Assembly (NCBI GenBank): GCA_019359715.1
Contig: JAHHGS010000081.1
Location: 21,719 to 85,718, forward strand
Source: Aphanocapsa sp. GSE-SYN-MK-11-07L
GTDB taxonomy: Bacteria > Cyanobacteriota > Cyanobacteriia > Thermosynechococcales > Thermosynechococcaceae
Reading direction: 5' to 3'
DNA length: 64,000 bases
Part shown: positions 56,304 to 64,000 of the stretch, one piece after another
Layout: every line of letters begins with the position of its first letter
Numbering within the stretch: the stretch's first letter is position 1
Program-made: the position numbers and the translations under genes
Notes under the pieces: model-generated
Told to the model about the DNA's origin: nothing
The model's database searches: none
Seen by the model: the letters and a program-made list of their open reading frames with translations, nothing else

Positions 56304-58175
56304 ATGGCAGTTAAAGACCAGCCCCAACCCCCCCGTTCTCGCATCATCGGCAACATTTTGCTGCTCGTGTCTGGGGGCTTTTTATTAGTTAATCTACTTT
56401 TTCCACAATTATTTGCGCCCGCAGTTCCCCAAGTGCCCTACAGCCTGTTTGTGCATCAGGTGCAGGAGCAAGAGGTGGAGCGCGTTTCAGTTGGGCAAAA
56501 CCAAATTCGCTATCAGTTAAAAGCAACAGACGACCAGCCAGGACAAGTCTTATCGACAACGCCGATTTTTGATTTAGAATTGCCCAAACTGCTAGAAGAA
56601 AAAGGGGTTGAATTTGCTGCTACTCCGCCGTCCCGGAATGGTTGGATTGGCAGCTTGTTGAGTTGGGTAATTCCCCCCCTGATTTTTATTGGGATTTGGC
56701 AATTTTTCCTGAATCGGGGCGGCGGTGGCCCCCAAGGAGCGCTCTCGATCGGCAAGAGCAAAGCCAAAGTCTACGTGGAAGGCGACGCTGGCACAAAAAT
56801 CACCTTTGATGATGTGGCTGGCGTAGAAGAAGCCAAAACCGAGCTGGTAGAAATTGTTGATTTCCTTAAGAATCCCCAGCGCTATGGCGAAATTGGGGCG
56901 CGGATTCCGAAAGGCGTGCTTTTGGTCGGCCCCCCCGGCACCGGCAAAACCCTGCTGGCAAAAGCCGTGGCGGGTGAAGCAGGAGTGCCCTTCTTTAGCA
57001 TTTCTGGCTCGGAGTTCGTTGAGTTGTTTGTCGGTGTTGGCTCTGCCCGCGTCCGCGACCTGTTTGAACAAGCCAAGAAGCAGGCTCCCTGCATTATTTT
57101 TATTGACGAACTTGATGCGATCGGCAAATCTCGCGCCACTGGCGGCTTCTATGGCGGCAATGATGAGCGCGAACAAACGCTGAACCAACTCCTGACCGAG
57201 ATGGATGGATTTGCAGTTGGTGGGGCGACGGTGATTGTGCTAGCTGCCACTAACCGCCCGGAAAGCCTTGACGCGGCGCTGCTGCGCCCTGGTCGCTTCG
57301 ATCGCCAAGTCCTCGTCGATCGCCCAGATTTGGCGGGTCGGGAAGCGATTTTGAAAATTCATGCCCAAACGGTCAAGCTTGGCCCAGATGTTGACCTGAA
57401 GGCGATCGCCACTCGGACGCCTGGATTTGCTGGGGCTGACTTGGCCAATTTGGTGAACGAAGCGGCCCTGCTGGCAGCTCGTAATCATCGTCAAGAAATC
57501 GCTCAGACTGACTTTGCCGAGGCAGTCGAACGCGTCGTAGCCGGGCTAGAAAAGAAAAGCCGAGTGCTGAACGAAAAAGAAAAGAAAATTGTTGCCTATC
57601 ACGAAGTTGGACATGCCCTAGTTGGAGCATTAATGACCGGCGGAGGGAAAGTCGAGAAAATTTCGATTGTCCCCAGAGGGATGGCGGCCCTGGGCTATAC
57701 GCTGCAACTGCCGACCGAAGATCGGTTCTTACTCGATGAGTCGGAACTGCGGGGTCAAATTGCCACCCTATTGGGCGGGCGATCGGCAGAAGAGGTTGTG
57801 TTTGGCAGCATTACCACTGGCGCCTCAAATGACCTGCAACGGGCAACCGACCTAGCTGAACGGATGGTGCGGAGCTACGGCATGAGCAAGGTGCTGGGCC
57901 CCCTCGCCTACGAGAAGCAACAGGCCATGTTCTTGCAGGAAGGCCCCGCCGGGCGAGCTGTTAGCGAACGGACTGCCGAGGCCATTGACCAAGAAGTGAA
58001 AGAAATTGTCGAGACTGCCCACGAGCAAGCCTTAAGCATCCTCAAGGCTAACCGAGATTTGCTAGAGACAATCACCCAAAAGCTGCTCGAAACGGAGGTG
58101 ATTGAGGGCAAGCAATTGCATGAGCTGCTCGATCAGGTGCAATCTGCGATCGCTGCTCCGGCTGGCGCAGCCTGA
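56304..58175 (+). CDS. ftsH: FtsH metalloprotease (FtsH1/FtsH4-type)
   Basis: About 623 residues from the ATG at 56304 ([13 protein letters not shown]). First helix [16 protein letters not shown], motif [21 protein letters not shown] and [11 protein letters not shown] as in the FtsH1/4 group, second helix [23 protein letters not shown] domain with GPPGTGKT and [13 protein letters not shown], then the zinc site HEVGH and the tail. It is distinct from the FtsH3-type gene just upstream, which ends in its own terminator, so the two have separate promoters. Such pairs may form mixed or functionally different complexes. Confidence 0.95.
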   Translation: MAVKDQPQPPRSRIIGNILLLVSGGFLLVNLLFPQLFAPAVPQVPYSLFVHQVQEQEVERVSVGQNQIRYQLKATDDQPGQVLSTTPIFDLELPKLLEEKGVEFAATPPSRNGWIGSLLSWVIPPLIFIGIWQFFLNRGGGGPQGALSIGKSKAKVYVEGDAGTKITFDDVAGVEEAKTELVEIVDFLKNPQRYGEIGARIPKGVLLVGPPGTGKTLLAKAVAGEAGVPFFSISGSEFVELFVGVGSARVRDLFEQAKKQAPCIIFIDELDAIGKSRATGGFYGGNDEREQTLNQLLTEMDGFAVGGATVIVLAATNRPESLDAALLRPGRFDRQVLVDRPDLAGREAILKIHAQTVKLGPDVDLKAIATRTPGFAGADLANLVNEAALLAARNHRQEIAQTDFAEAVERVVAGLEKKSRVLNEKEKKIVAYHEVGHALVGALMTGGGKVEKISIVPRGMAALGYTLQLPTEDRFLLDESELRGQIATLLGGRSAEEVVFGSITTGASNDLQRATDLAERMVRSYGMSKVLGPLAYEKQQAMFLQEGPAGRAVSERTAEAIDQEVKEIVETAHEQALSILKANRDLLETITQKLLETEVIEGKQLHELLDQVQSAIAAPAGAA

Positions 58176-58218
58176 TCTATTGACCCGTAACACTGCGTAG
58201 TCGGCTTTCAAAAGCAGT

Positions 58219-58257
58219 GTGGGTGAGATTTCTACGGAAATCTCACCCACAATTTTT
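58219..58257 (+). terminator. Rho-independent terminator of the second ftsH
   Basis: GTGGGTGAGATTTC at 58219-58232 pairs perfectly with GAAATCTCACCCAC at 58237-58250 over a TACG tetraloop, followed by AATTTTT. Confidence 0.88.
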
Positions 58258-58390
58258 GGGCAAGTGATGCTGATCTGAAGAACTGTTACAGATTTTCAAG
58301 TGGGTGATTCAACGGTTTAACCTCAGTGGTAGGATGCCCTCATTGAAAGAATTTCGCCCTGACGGTGGGCGCAATATTGGGAGATAACTC

Positions 58391-58813
58391 ATGGCTGAAA
58401 CATTGACCGGACAAGCGCCCTTGTTTGGTGGCAGCACGGGAGGCTTGCTATCAAAAGCAGAGCTAGAAGAGAAGTATGCCATCACCTGGACAAGCCCCAA
58501 AGAGCAAGTCTTTGAGATGCCAACTGGCGGGGCTGCTGTGATGCGGCAGGGCGAAAACCTCCTGTACCTAGCTCGTAAAGAGCAGTGTATCGCTTTGGGA
58601 GGTCAGCAACTTCGCACTAAAAAAATTACAGACTACAAAATCTATCGCGTTTTTCCCGATGGTGAGTCAGTTCTGCTCCATCCCAAAGATGGCGTCTTTC
58701 CAGAAAAAGTCAACGAAGGGCGTCCGATTGTTAATGCAGTCCCTCGCTCGATCGGCGAAAATCCAAACCCGGCCCAAATTAAGTTTTCGGGTAAGAAAAC
58801 CTACGATCCTTAA
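58391..58813 (+). CDS. psaD: Photosystem I reaction center subunit II (PsaD)
   Basis: 140 residues, the cyanobacterial length. Typical segments: [69 protein letters not shown] and the Lys-rich tail [10 protein letters not shown] peripheral stromal protein that docks ferredoxin at the PSI acceptor side. GGGAGA lies before the ATG. Single-gene transcript likely, flanked by terminators. Confidence 0.98.
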   Translation: MAETLTGQAPLFGGSTGGLLSKAELEEKYAITWTSPKEQVFEMPTGGAAVMRQGENLLYLARKEQCIALGGQQLRTKKITDYKIYRVFPDGESVLLHPKDGVFPEKVNEGRPIVNAVPRSIGENPNPAQIKFSGKKTYDP

Positions 58814-58856
58814 GCGATCGCCGCAAACCTCAGCTTGAGGTTTGGCAATCAGTGTT

Positions 58857-58901
58857 AAAAGGGAGGTGGAAAGCGATTAAGTCTTTCTGCCTCTCTTTTT
58901 T
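58857..58901 (+). terminator. Possible terminator downstream of psaD
   Basis: A-rich AAAAGGGAGGTGGAAAG (58857-58873) faces CTTTCTGCCTCTCTTTTTT (58883-58901) with mismatches, ending in T-run. A smaller perfect hairpin (AAACCTC/GAGGTTT) lies at 58825-58843. Confidence 0.5.
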
Positions 58902-59004
58902 GATGGTTTGATAGAGATTTTGCCGCGATCGCCCTGCCGATCAAGCAACTTGGATCTGTCCTGTCTGAGAGAATCAACAGCCTTAACCTGAATTGGAGCT
59001 AGCC

Positions 59005-60447
59005 ATGAGTGCAGTCGTCGGTTTGAAAAAGTCCTCGCAACTCCCTTTGTGGGCCCGGGCGATCGCCGAACCGGCTCAAGAGTATGGCCCGACTCCGCTG
59101 CAACTGATCGCCGGCCAAATTCCGCCCGGACTCCGGGGCAGTCTGTACCGGAATGGCCCCGCCCGGCTAGAGCGGGCTGGCCAGCGCGTTCCCCACTGGT
59201 TTGATGGTGACGGCGGCATTCTGGCAGTCCATTTTGGCGATGCTGGGGCGACGGGACTTTATCGCTATGTTCAAACGGCTGGCTTGGTTGCAGAGTCAAA
59301 GGCCAATCGCTATCTCTACTCTGGCTATGGGCAACTGGCCGCCGGGCCAATCTGGCAGCGGTGGGGGTCGCACCCCAAGAATGCCGCCAATACCTCAGTG
59401 CTGGCCCTACCCGATAAATTGCTGGCCCTTTGGGAAGGCGGCTTGCCCCATCGCCTAGACCTGGAAAACCTAGAAACTCAAGGTCTTGATCAGCTAGGAG
59501 CTTTGTTGCCAAAGCAAGCCTACTCTGCTCATCCTAAGCGCGATCCTAAAACGGGAGATATTTATAACTTTGGCTTAGAGTACGGCAAAGAGATTGCCCT
59601 CAACTTGTTTCGCAGCGACGCCAGCGGGCAGATCCGCCAGCAGGCGAGTTTACCGCTGGAGCGGTTTTCGCTTGTGCATGATTTTGCGATCGCCGGCCCC
59701 TACCTGATTTTCCTGATTCCACCCCTACAAATGCACGTATTGCCGCTGCTGCTGGGAATTAAAAGCTTTAGCGATGGCTTTCAGTGGCGACCCAGTTTGG
59801 GCACGCAAGTTTTGATCATTGATCGCGAAACGTTTCAGCCTGTCACAACCTTTGAAGTTGATCCCTGGTTTCAGTGGCACATTGGCAATGGCTATGTTGA
59901 GTTAGACAGAACGGTCGTGATTGATTTTGTTCGCTACGCCGACTGGGCGACTAATCAGTGGCTGGCGGAAGTGGTGACAGGTTCCCCTCGCACCGAGAGC
60001 AAAGGCTACCTGTGGCGAATTCGGCTCGATATTCAGCAGAAAAAGCTGCTAGAAAGCCAGCAAATCACGGATTGTAACTGTGACTTTCCGCTGGTTGATC
60101 AAACAAGGGTCGGGCAACTCGCCTCATCTCTTTACCTGCTGAGTGATAGTGATCCAAAAGCTCCAGTCCAGGAAATGTTTGACAGCATTGCTCGCGTCGA
60201 CTTAGCAACTGGCACAGTCAGTAAGGCTAGCTTAGGGCCAGGCTCTTACCCAATGGAGCCGATTCCGGTCAGCGATCGACTCAATCCTGACCAAACCTGG
60301 CTGTTGACGATCGTGTTTGATGGCCAGCAAGCCCAAAGCAGCGTCCAGATTTTCGATGCCCACCACCTAGAATCTGGGCCAGTCTGTGTCCTAGCCTTAC
60401 CTCAGATCATTCCGTTTGGCTTTCATGGCACTTGGCGATCGGTCTGA
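59005..60447 (+). CDS. Carotenoid oxygenase family (apocarotenoid cleavage)
   Basis: 480 residues from the ATG at 59005 (GGAG seven bases upstream). Beta-propeller family with four iron-binding His visible: SAHPKRDP, LVHDFAI, QWHIGNGYVE and FGFHGTWRSV at the C-terminus. IPPGLRGSLYRNGP and PHWFDGDGGILAV are family signatures. Resembles the Diox1/ACO type that cleaves apocarotenals at the 15,15' bond; the substrate here is inferred. It lies downstream of psaD but separated by about 190 bases and terminators. Confidence 0.9.
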   Translation: MSAVVGLKKSSQLPLWARAIAEPAQEYGPTPLQLIAGQIPPGLRGSLYRNGPARLERAGQRVPHWFDGDGGILAVHFGDAGATGLYRYVQTAGLVAESKANRYLYSGYGQLAAGPIWQRWGSHPKNAANTSVLALPDKLLALWEGGLPHRLDLENLETQGLDQLGALLPKQAYSAHPKRDPKTGDIYNFGLEYGKEIALNLFRSDASGQIRQQASLPLERFSLVHDFAIAGPYLIFLIPPLQMHVLPLLLGIKSFSDGFQWRPSLGTQVLIIDRETFQPVTTFEVDPWFQWHIGNGYVELDRTVVIDFVRYADWATNQWLAEVVTGSPRTESKGYLWRIRLDIQQKKLLESQQITDCNCDFPLVDQTRVGQLASSLYLLSDSDPKAPVQEMFDSIARVDLATGTVSKASLGPGSYPMEPIPVSDRLNPDQTWLLTIVFDGQQAQSSVQIFDAHHLESGPVCVLALPQIIPFGFHGTWRSV

Positions 60448-60594
60448 GATTAACCGCTGCGGCTAGGAATTTTTAAGGATTAACTGCTTAGCCCCTAGTG
60501 AGATGGGCTGTAAATGTTGGCTGGATCTTGAGTTCTCTGGTAGGCTAAATAGCCGAAACCTCTGCGATCGCCCTTCATTACACCCCCTACCCCT

Positions 60595-61650
60595 ATGGCT
60601 GCAAAAATTCCCGTTACCGTGATCACTGGCTTTCTGGGTAGCGGTAAAACCACCTTAATTCGGAATCTGCTGCAAAATAATCAGGGGCGACGGATTGCCG
60701 TCTTAGTGAACGAATTTGGCGAGTTGGGAATTGACGGCGACCTGCTGCGCTCCTGTAACCTTTGCCCGGAAGAAGAAACTGGTTCAGATACCGTCCCGGA
60801 GATTGTCGAGCTGACCAACGGTTGCCTCTGCTGCACCGTGCAGGAAGAGTTTTTGCCGACCATGCTGGAGTTGCTGAAGCGGCGCGATCGGCTGGACTGC
60901 ATTTTAATTGAAACCTCTGGCTTGGCCTTGCCCAAACCGCTGATTACCGCTTTCCGCTGGCCGGAAATTCGCCACGCTGCAACGGTGGATGGCGTAATTA
61001 CCGTCGTGGACTGTGCCGCCGTTGGTTCTGGGCAGTTGGTGGGTGACTTGGCAGCCTTAGAAGCCCAGCGTCAAGCTGACCCCAGCCTTGACCATGAAAC
61101 GCCAATTCAAGAACTGTTTGAAGACCAACTGGCCTGCGCTGACCTGGTGATTTTGAACAAAACTGACTTGGTAGATGCTAAAACTCAGCAGCAAGTGACC
61201 GAGTTTATTCAACAGGAATTGCCCCAGCGGGCCGTCAAAGTGATTGCCAGCGCTCAAGGTGCTTTAGATGCCAATGTTTTGCTTGGCTTCAATGCGGCTG
61301 TCGAAGATAACCTGACTGCCCGCCCCAGCCACCACGACACGGAGGAAGAGCATGACCATGACGATGAGATTACCTCAACTCAGTTTATCTCAGAGCAAAC
61401 GTTTGACCCCCAACAGCTCCAGCACCAGCTAGAAACCCTGGTTGCCGGGGCAGAAATCTATCGGATTAAGGGCTTTGTGGCAGTCCCAAACAAGTCAATG
61501 CGCCTGGTGATGCAAGGAGTCGGGAATCGGTTTGATCAGTTTTACGATCGCCCTTGGCAGCCCCAAGAACCCCGCCAAACTCGCTTGGTGTTTATTGGGC
61601 GTAACCTGGATGGTGAAAAAATTTCTGCTCAATTGCTGGCCCATGACTAA
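60595..61650 (+). CDS. cobW: CobW/COG0523 GTP-binding metallochaperone
   Basis: 351 residues. Walker A ITGFLGSGKTTLI, VNEFGELGIDGDLL, the CxCC metal site NGCLCCTVQEE, ETSGLALP and the NKTD motif (LILNKTDLV), followed by a His/Asp-rich patch (residues about 248-260) and the CobW C-terminal domain (YRIKGFVAVPN). G3E GTPases of this group deliver or load metals such as Co or Zn; the CobW subtype is linked to cobalamin synthesis. Its stop overlaps the acylphosphatase start by 8 bases. Confidence 0.88.
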   Translation: MAAKIPVTVITGFLGSGKTTLIRNLLQNNQGRRIAVLVNEFGELGIDGDLLRSCNLCPEEETGSDTVPEIVELTNGCLCCTVQEEFLPTMLELLKRRDRLDCILIETSGLALPKPLITAFRWPEIRHAATVDGVITVVDCAAVGSGQLVGDLAALEAQRQADPSLDHETPIQELFEDQLACADLVILNKTDLVDAKTQQQVTEFIQQELPQRAVKVIASAQGALDANVLLGFNAAVEDNLTARPSHHDTEEEHDHDDEITSTQFISEQTFDPQQLQHQLETLVAGAEIYRIKGFVAVPNKSMRLVMQGVGNRFDQFYDRPWQPQEPRQTRLVFIGRNLDGEKISAQLLAHD

Positions 61651-61921
61651 TCTGATCCGAGTGCATGTCTTTATTTCAGGCAGAGTGCAAGGGGTAGGCT
61701 ACCGGCTCAACACGGAGCGGCAAGCTCGTCACTTGGGCATTAAAGGCTGGGTGCAAAACCTGTTCGATGGCCGCGTGGAAGCCGTCTTTGAAGGCACAGA
61801 ATCGCAGATTGCCGCCATGTTGGCCTGGTGTCGGCAAGGCCCCCTCTCGGCCCAAGTCAAAGATGTGGCCGCTACCCTAGAGCAACCGGAAGGCTGCGAT
61901 CGGTTTGAGGTCAGATACTAG
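61643..61921 (+). CDS. Acylphosphatase
   Basis: 92 residues, normal length. VHVFISGRVQGVGYRLNTE has the catalytic Arg and phosphate loop, and GIKGWVQNLFDGRVEAVFEG has the catalytic Asn. It hydrolyses acyl phosphates such as carbamoyl or acetyl phosphate. The ATG at 61643 overlaps the 3' end of cobW, so translation is coupled. Confidence 0.93.
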   Translation: MTNLIRVHVFISGRVQGVGYRLNTERQARHLGIKGWVQNLFDGRVEAVFEGTESQIAAMLAWCRQGPLSAQVKDVAATLEQPEGCDRFEVRY

Positions 61922-61922
61922 A

Positions 61923-63077
61923 CTAATCAAAGGCTTGCCAAAGCGATCGCAACACCTGATTAGAAAATAAAAACCCCTCTGGGTCAGTCAAATAAATTCG
62001 GTCAGCACTGATTTTGAGCCAACCGCGATCGCTGGCCGCAGCCAAAAGTGGCTGTAGGCGAGTCACCCAGGCTGAGCTAAACTTGGCTTGCAGGTCAGCC
62101 AAAGCCAATCCCTCTGACAGGCGTAGCCCTAACATTAGTGTTTCTAACCACTCATCTAAGAGGGTGACAGCCGGGATCGCGATCGCTGCACCTGTCTTGA
62201 TCCACTCATAGTATTCTCGGCGGGTGCGGGGACGGCTGAACCGCTGTCCGGTGATGTAGCTGGTTGCGCCCATGCCAAAGCCATAGTAGGGCTGATTCAG
62301 CCAGTAGACTCGATTGTGGCGGCACTGCCAGCCCGCTTGGGCATAGTTGGAAATTTCGTAGTGCTGATAGCCTGCCGCAGCGAGGGTTGATCCGGCCAAG
62401 CGGTACATTTGGGCTGAGGTGTGATCCGTAGGCAGGCGAATATCCTCTGGCTGATAGCGCTTACCAAACACGGTGCCGGGTTCCAAGACCAAGTCGTAGG
62501 CGGAAAGATGGGTTGGCATGAGGGCGATCGCCTGATCCAAACTAGCCTGCCATTGCTCCAAGCTTTGACCGGGTAAGCCAGAAATTAAATCGAGACTAAA
62601 GTTGCTAAAGCCTGCTTGCTGGATGATTTCAACTGCCTGCTCAATTTGGCTAACCGTATGCGATCGCCCGCAGTCTGCTAATAACTGATCCTGAAACGCC
62701 TGTGCCCCCAGGCTGAGGCGATTGACGCCAGCCGCCCGGTAAGCTTGCAGTTGGGTCAGCGTAAACGTGCCTGGATCAACTTCTAAACTAATTTCGGCAT
62801 TGGTTGCCAGCCCCAACTGCTGGTCTAGAGCCTGCAACAACTGCTCCACTTGATTTGCGGCTAGCAATGAAGGCGTACCACCGCCCAAAAAGACGGTTTG
62901 CAGGGGAGCGCCAAAGCTAGAAGCAAGTTTAATTTCTTGGCAGAGAATGTTTACGTAATCAGCGATCGCTGGATTAGTTTCGCCCCGTGCCCGATCGCCC
63001 ACCACTGACACTGGAAAGTCGCAGTAGTAGCAGCGACGGCGACAAAACGGAATGTGAAGATAAACAGAGGTGGGCAT
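61923..63077 (-). CDS. hemW: HemW-like radical SAM protein
   Basis: 384 residues from ATG 63077. IPFCRRRCYYCDFPV has the CxxxCxxC cluster site. Further signatures: VFLGGGTPSLL, SLEVDPGTFT, GVNRLSLGAQAF and NFSLDLISGLPGQ, matching HemW/HemN-type, formerly called coproporphyrinogen III dehydrogenase. HemW binds haem and is thought to deliver it; it lacks the extra N-terminal part of HemN. A codon at 63092 would extend it by five residues. Confidence 0.9.
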   Translation of the reverse strand: MPTSVYLHIPFCRRRCYYCDFPVSVVGDRARGETNPAIADYVNILCQEIKLASSFGAPLQTVFLGGGTPSLLAANQVEQLLQALDQQLGLATNAEISLEVDPGTFTLTQLQAYRAAGVNRLSLGAQAFQDQLLADCGRSHTVSQIEQAVEIIQQAGFSNFSLDLISGLPGQSLEQWQASLDQAIALMPTHLSAYDLVLEPGTVFGKRYQPEDIRLPTDHTSAQMYRLAGSTLAAAGYQHYEISNYAQAGWQCRHNRVYWLNQPYYGFGMGATSYITGQRFSRPRTRREYYEWIKTGAAIAIPAVTLLDEWLETLMLGLRLSEGLALADLQAKFSSAWVTRLQPLLAAASDRGWLKISADRIYLTDPEGFLFSNQVLRSLWQAFD

Positions 63078-63112
63078 GATTGTCTGAAACAAAACTCATC
63101 TAGGATCGCCAT

Positions 63113-63781
63113 ATGCAGTTCGCGCCGCTATTTCCAGTCTTACACCAAATTCTGAGTCCCTTGTTTCCAGGCTGTTTGTGGGGCGGTAATTCGCAGCGGC
63201 GAGAAATTGCCCTCACCTTTGACGACGGGCCGCACCCGCAGCACACGCCACCCCTGCTGGATGTTTTGCAGCAGTTCCAGGTGCAGGCTAGCTTTTTCAG
63301 CCTAGGTTGCTTGGTTGAGCGATCGCCAGCCATTATTCAAGACATCTACCAGCAAGGGCATTGGTTGGGGCTGCACGGCTACGATCACACGTCTTTTCCA
63401 TTCCTGAGCCAAACTCAACTCAAAACTGGGCTAGAGCGGACTCAGCAAGCGATCGCCGATATTTGCGGGATTGAGCCGAGTCAAGTTCGAGATGTCCGCC
63501 CGCCGAATGGTGTCTTTACCCCCCAAACCCTGCGCTGGCTGCAACAGTGGCAGTATCGTCCCGTCATGTGGAGCGTAGTGCCAGAAGACTGGGTGCGTCC
63601 CGGTATACAAGTAGTAGTGAAGCGAGTTCAGCAGCAAACCTGCAACGGCTCAATTATTGTCCTCCACGACGGCTACTGCGGTGGGGAAGACGTGGCAGCA
63701 GCGATCGCCCAACTCTTGCCGTGGCTGCTAGACCAAGGCTATCAGTTTGTCACCATCGACCAGCTTTGGCAGGCTCAGTGA
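63113..63781 (+). CDS. Polysaccharide deacetylase (NodB) family
   Basis: 222 residues. ALTFDDGPHPQHTPPLLDVL is NodB motif 1 (metal Asp), followed by ASFFSLGCLVERSPAII and HGYDHTSF (metal His), RPPNG (motif 3), and IVLHDGYCGGED. It removes N-acetyl groups from a polysaccharide or peptidoglycan; no obvious lipoprotein signal is seen, although the N-terminus (LFPVLHQILSPLFPGCLWGG) is hydrophobic. ATG at 63113, divergent from hemW. Confidence 0.9.
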   Translation: MQFAPLFPVLHQILSPLFPGCLWGGNSQRREIALTFDDGPHPQHTPPLLDVLQQFQVQASFFSLGCLVERSPAIIQDIYQQGHWLGLHGYDHTSFPFLSQTQLKTGLERTQQAIADICGIEPSQVRDVRPPNGVFTPQTLRWLQQWQYRPVMWSVVPEDWVRPGIQVVVKRVQQQTCNGSIIVLHDGYCGGEDVAAAIAQLLPWLLDQGYQFVTIDQLWQAQ

Positions 63782-63929
63782 ATACTCTTTCGCCCCCCTA
63801 GTCCCCCAACTTTAGCAGGGCCAATAGTTAAGGTCAGGAAAGAAGATCCACAGCCTTTGTTTCTCGTTTAAGCATTAGACCTGTTGGGAAATAAGGGATA
63901 ATCGTCAGCAGTTGCATAATGCTCTACCC

Positions 63930-64000
63930 ATGCTGAACTTAGAACGCATTCTCCAGAATGACCGCCTGCTGCGGGCAATGACAGGACTCAATCGCAAAGC
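63930..64000 (+). CDS. Start of an IS transposase (partial)
   Basis: An ATG at 63930 opens MLNLERILQNDRLLRAM, then TGLNRKA up to the window edge. This N-terminus looks like cyanobacterial IS5-type transposases ('TGLNR' followed by the helix-turn-helix), but only 23 residues are visible. The element's left end would lie between 63782 and 63930; no inverted repeat could be checked without its partner. Confidence 0.45.
   Translation, partial: MLNLERILQNDRLLRAMTGLNRK

Noticed and set aside
1..64000. HIP1 palindromes (GCGATCGC) as operators or repeats
   Set aside because: They are spread throughout genes and spacers as in many cyanobacteria and do not mark a local feature.

Overview
This window comes from a cyanobacterium. 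It carries psaD of photosystem I, a beta-carboxysome operon (ccmK-K-L-M-N-O), specialised NDH-1 genes for CO2 uptake (ndhF/ndhD/cup), menA/menF for phylloquinone, two thylakoid-type FtsH proteases, a DUF4079 protein and a carotenoid oxygenase. The HIP1 palindrome GCGATCGC is scattered throughout. The genus cannot be fixed from sequence alone; a non-marine beta-cyanobacterium is likely.

Layout. 0-14 kb: an AT-richer accessory block with two type IV pilin genes (3860 and 12705), two family-2 glycosyltransferase-TPR paralogs, a methyltransferase-TPR-GT41 fusion, two further methyltransferases, and a very large GT4-TPR-GT41 fusion. This looks like a pilin-modification (glycosylation) island and is the best candidate for an undescribed system. 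14-27 kb: housekeeping and secretion genes (DUF3352, rhodanese, hrcA, a TpsB-type outer membrane transporter next to a TPR-CHAT protein, Uma2, aroB, a lone LivH-type permease, an FkbM methyltransferase, sodB). 27-33 kb: DUF4079 with a perfect 101-bp tandem duplication of its 3' end, a BcsA-like glycan synthase with a PilZ-like tail, a PIG-V-like mannosyltransferase and a spore-photolyase-like radical SAM protein.

33-43 kb: a CO2-concentrating superlocus. ccmK2-K1-L-M-N-O runs on the minus strand and ndhF-ndhD-cupB on the plus strand, sharing a 720-bp divergent control region. The NDH complex converts CO2 to bicarbonate, and the carboxysome shell and CcmM/CcmN scaffold package Rubisco that uses it. 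43-48 kb: DUF445, a gene relic, a C39-peptidase-like protein whose 3' end runs into an IS200/IS605-type element carrying a broken tnpB, and an orphan RND/HlyD adaptor. 48-64 kb: an ArsM-like methyltransferase, menF/menA (divergent), a thylakoid PSI-accumulation-factor-like protein, a DnaJ-pentapeptide fusion, two ftsH genes in tandem, psaD, a carotenoid oxygenase, cobW plus acylphosphatase, hemW, a polysaccharide deacetylase and the start of an IS transposase at the right edge.

No tRNA, rRNA or CRISPR array was recognised. All assignments rest on reading motifs by eye; no database search was run.
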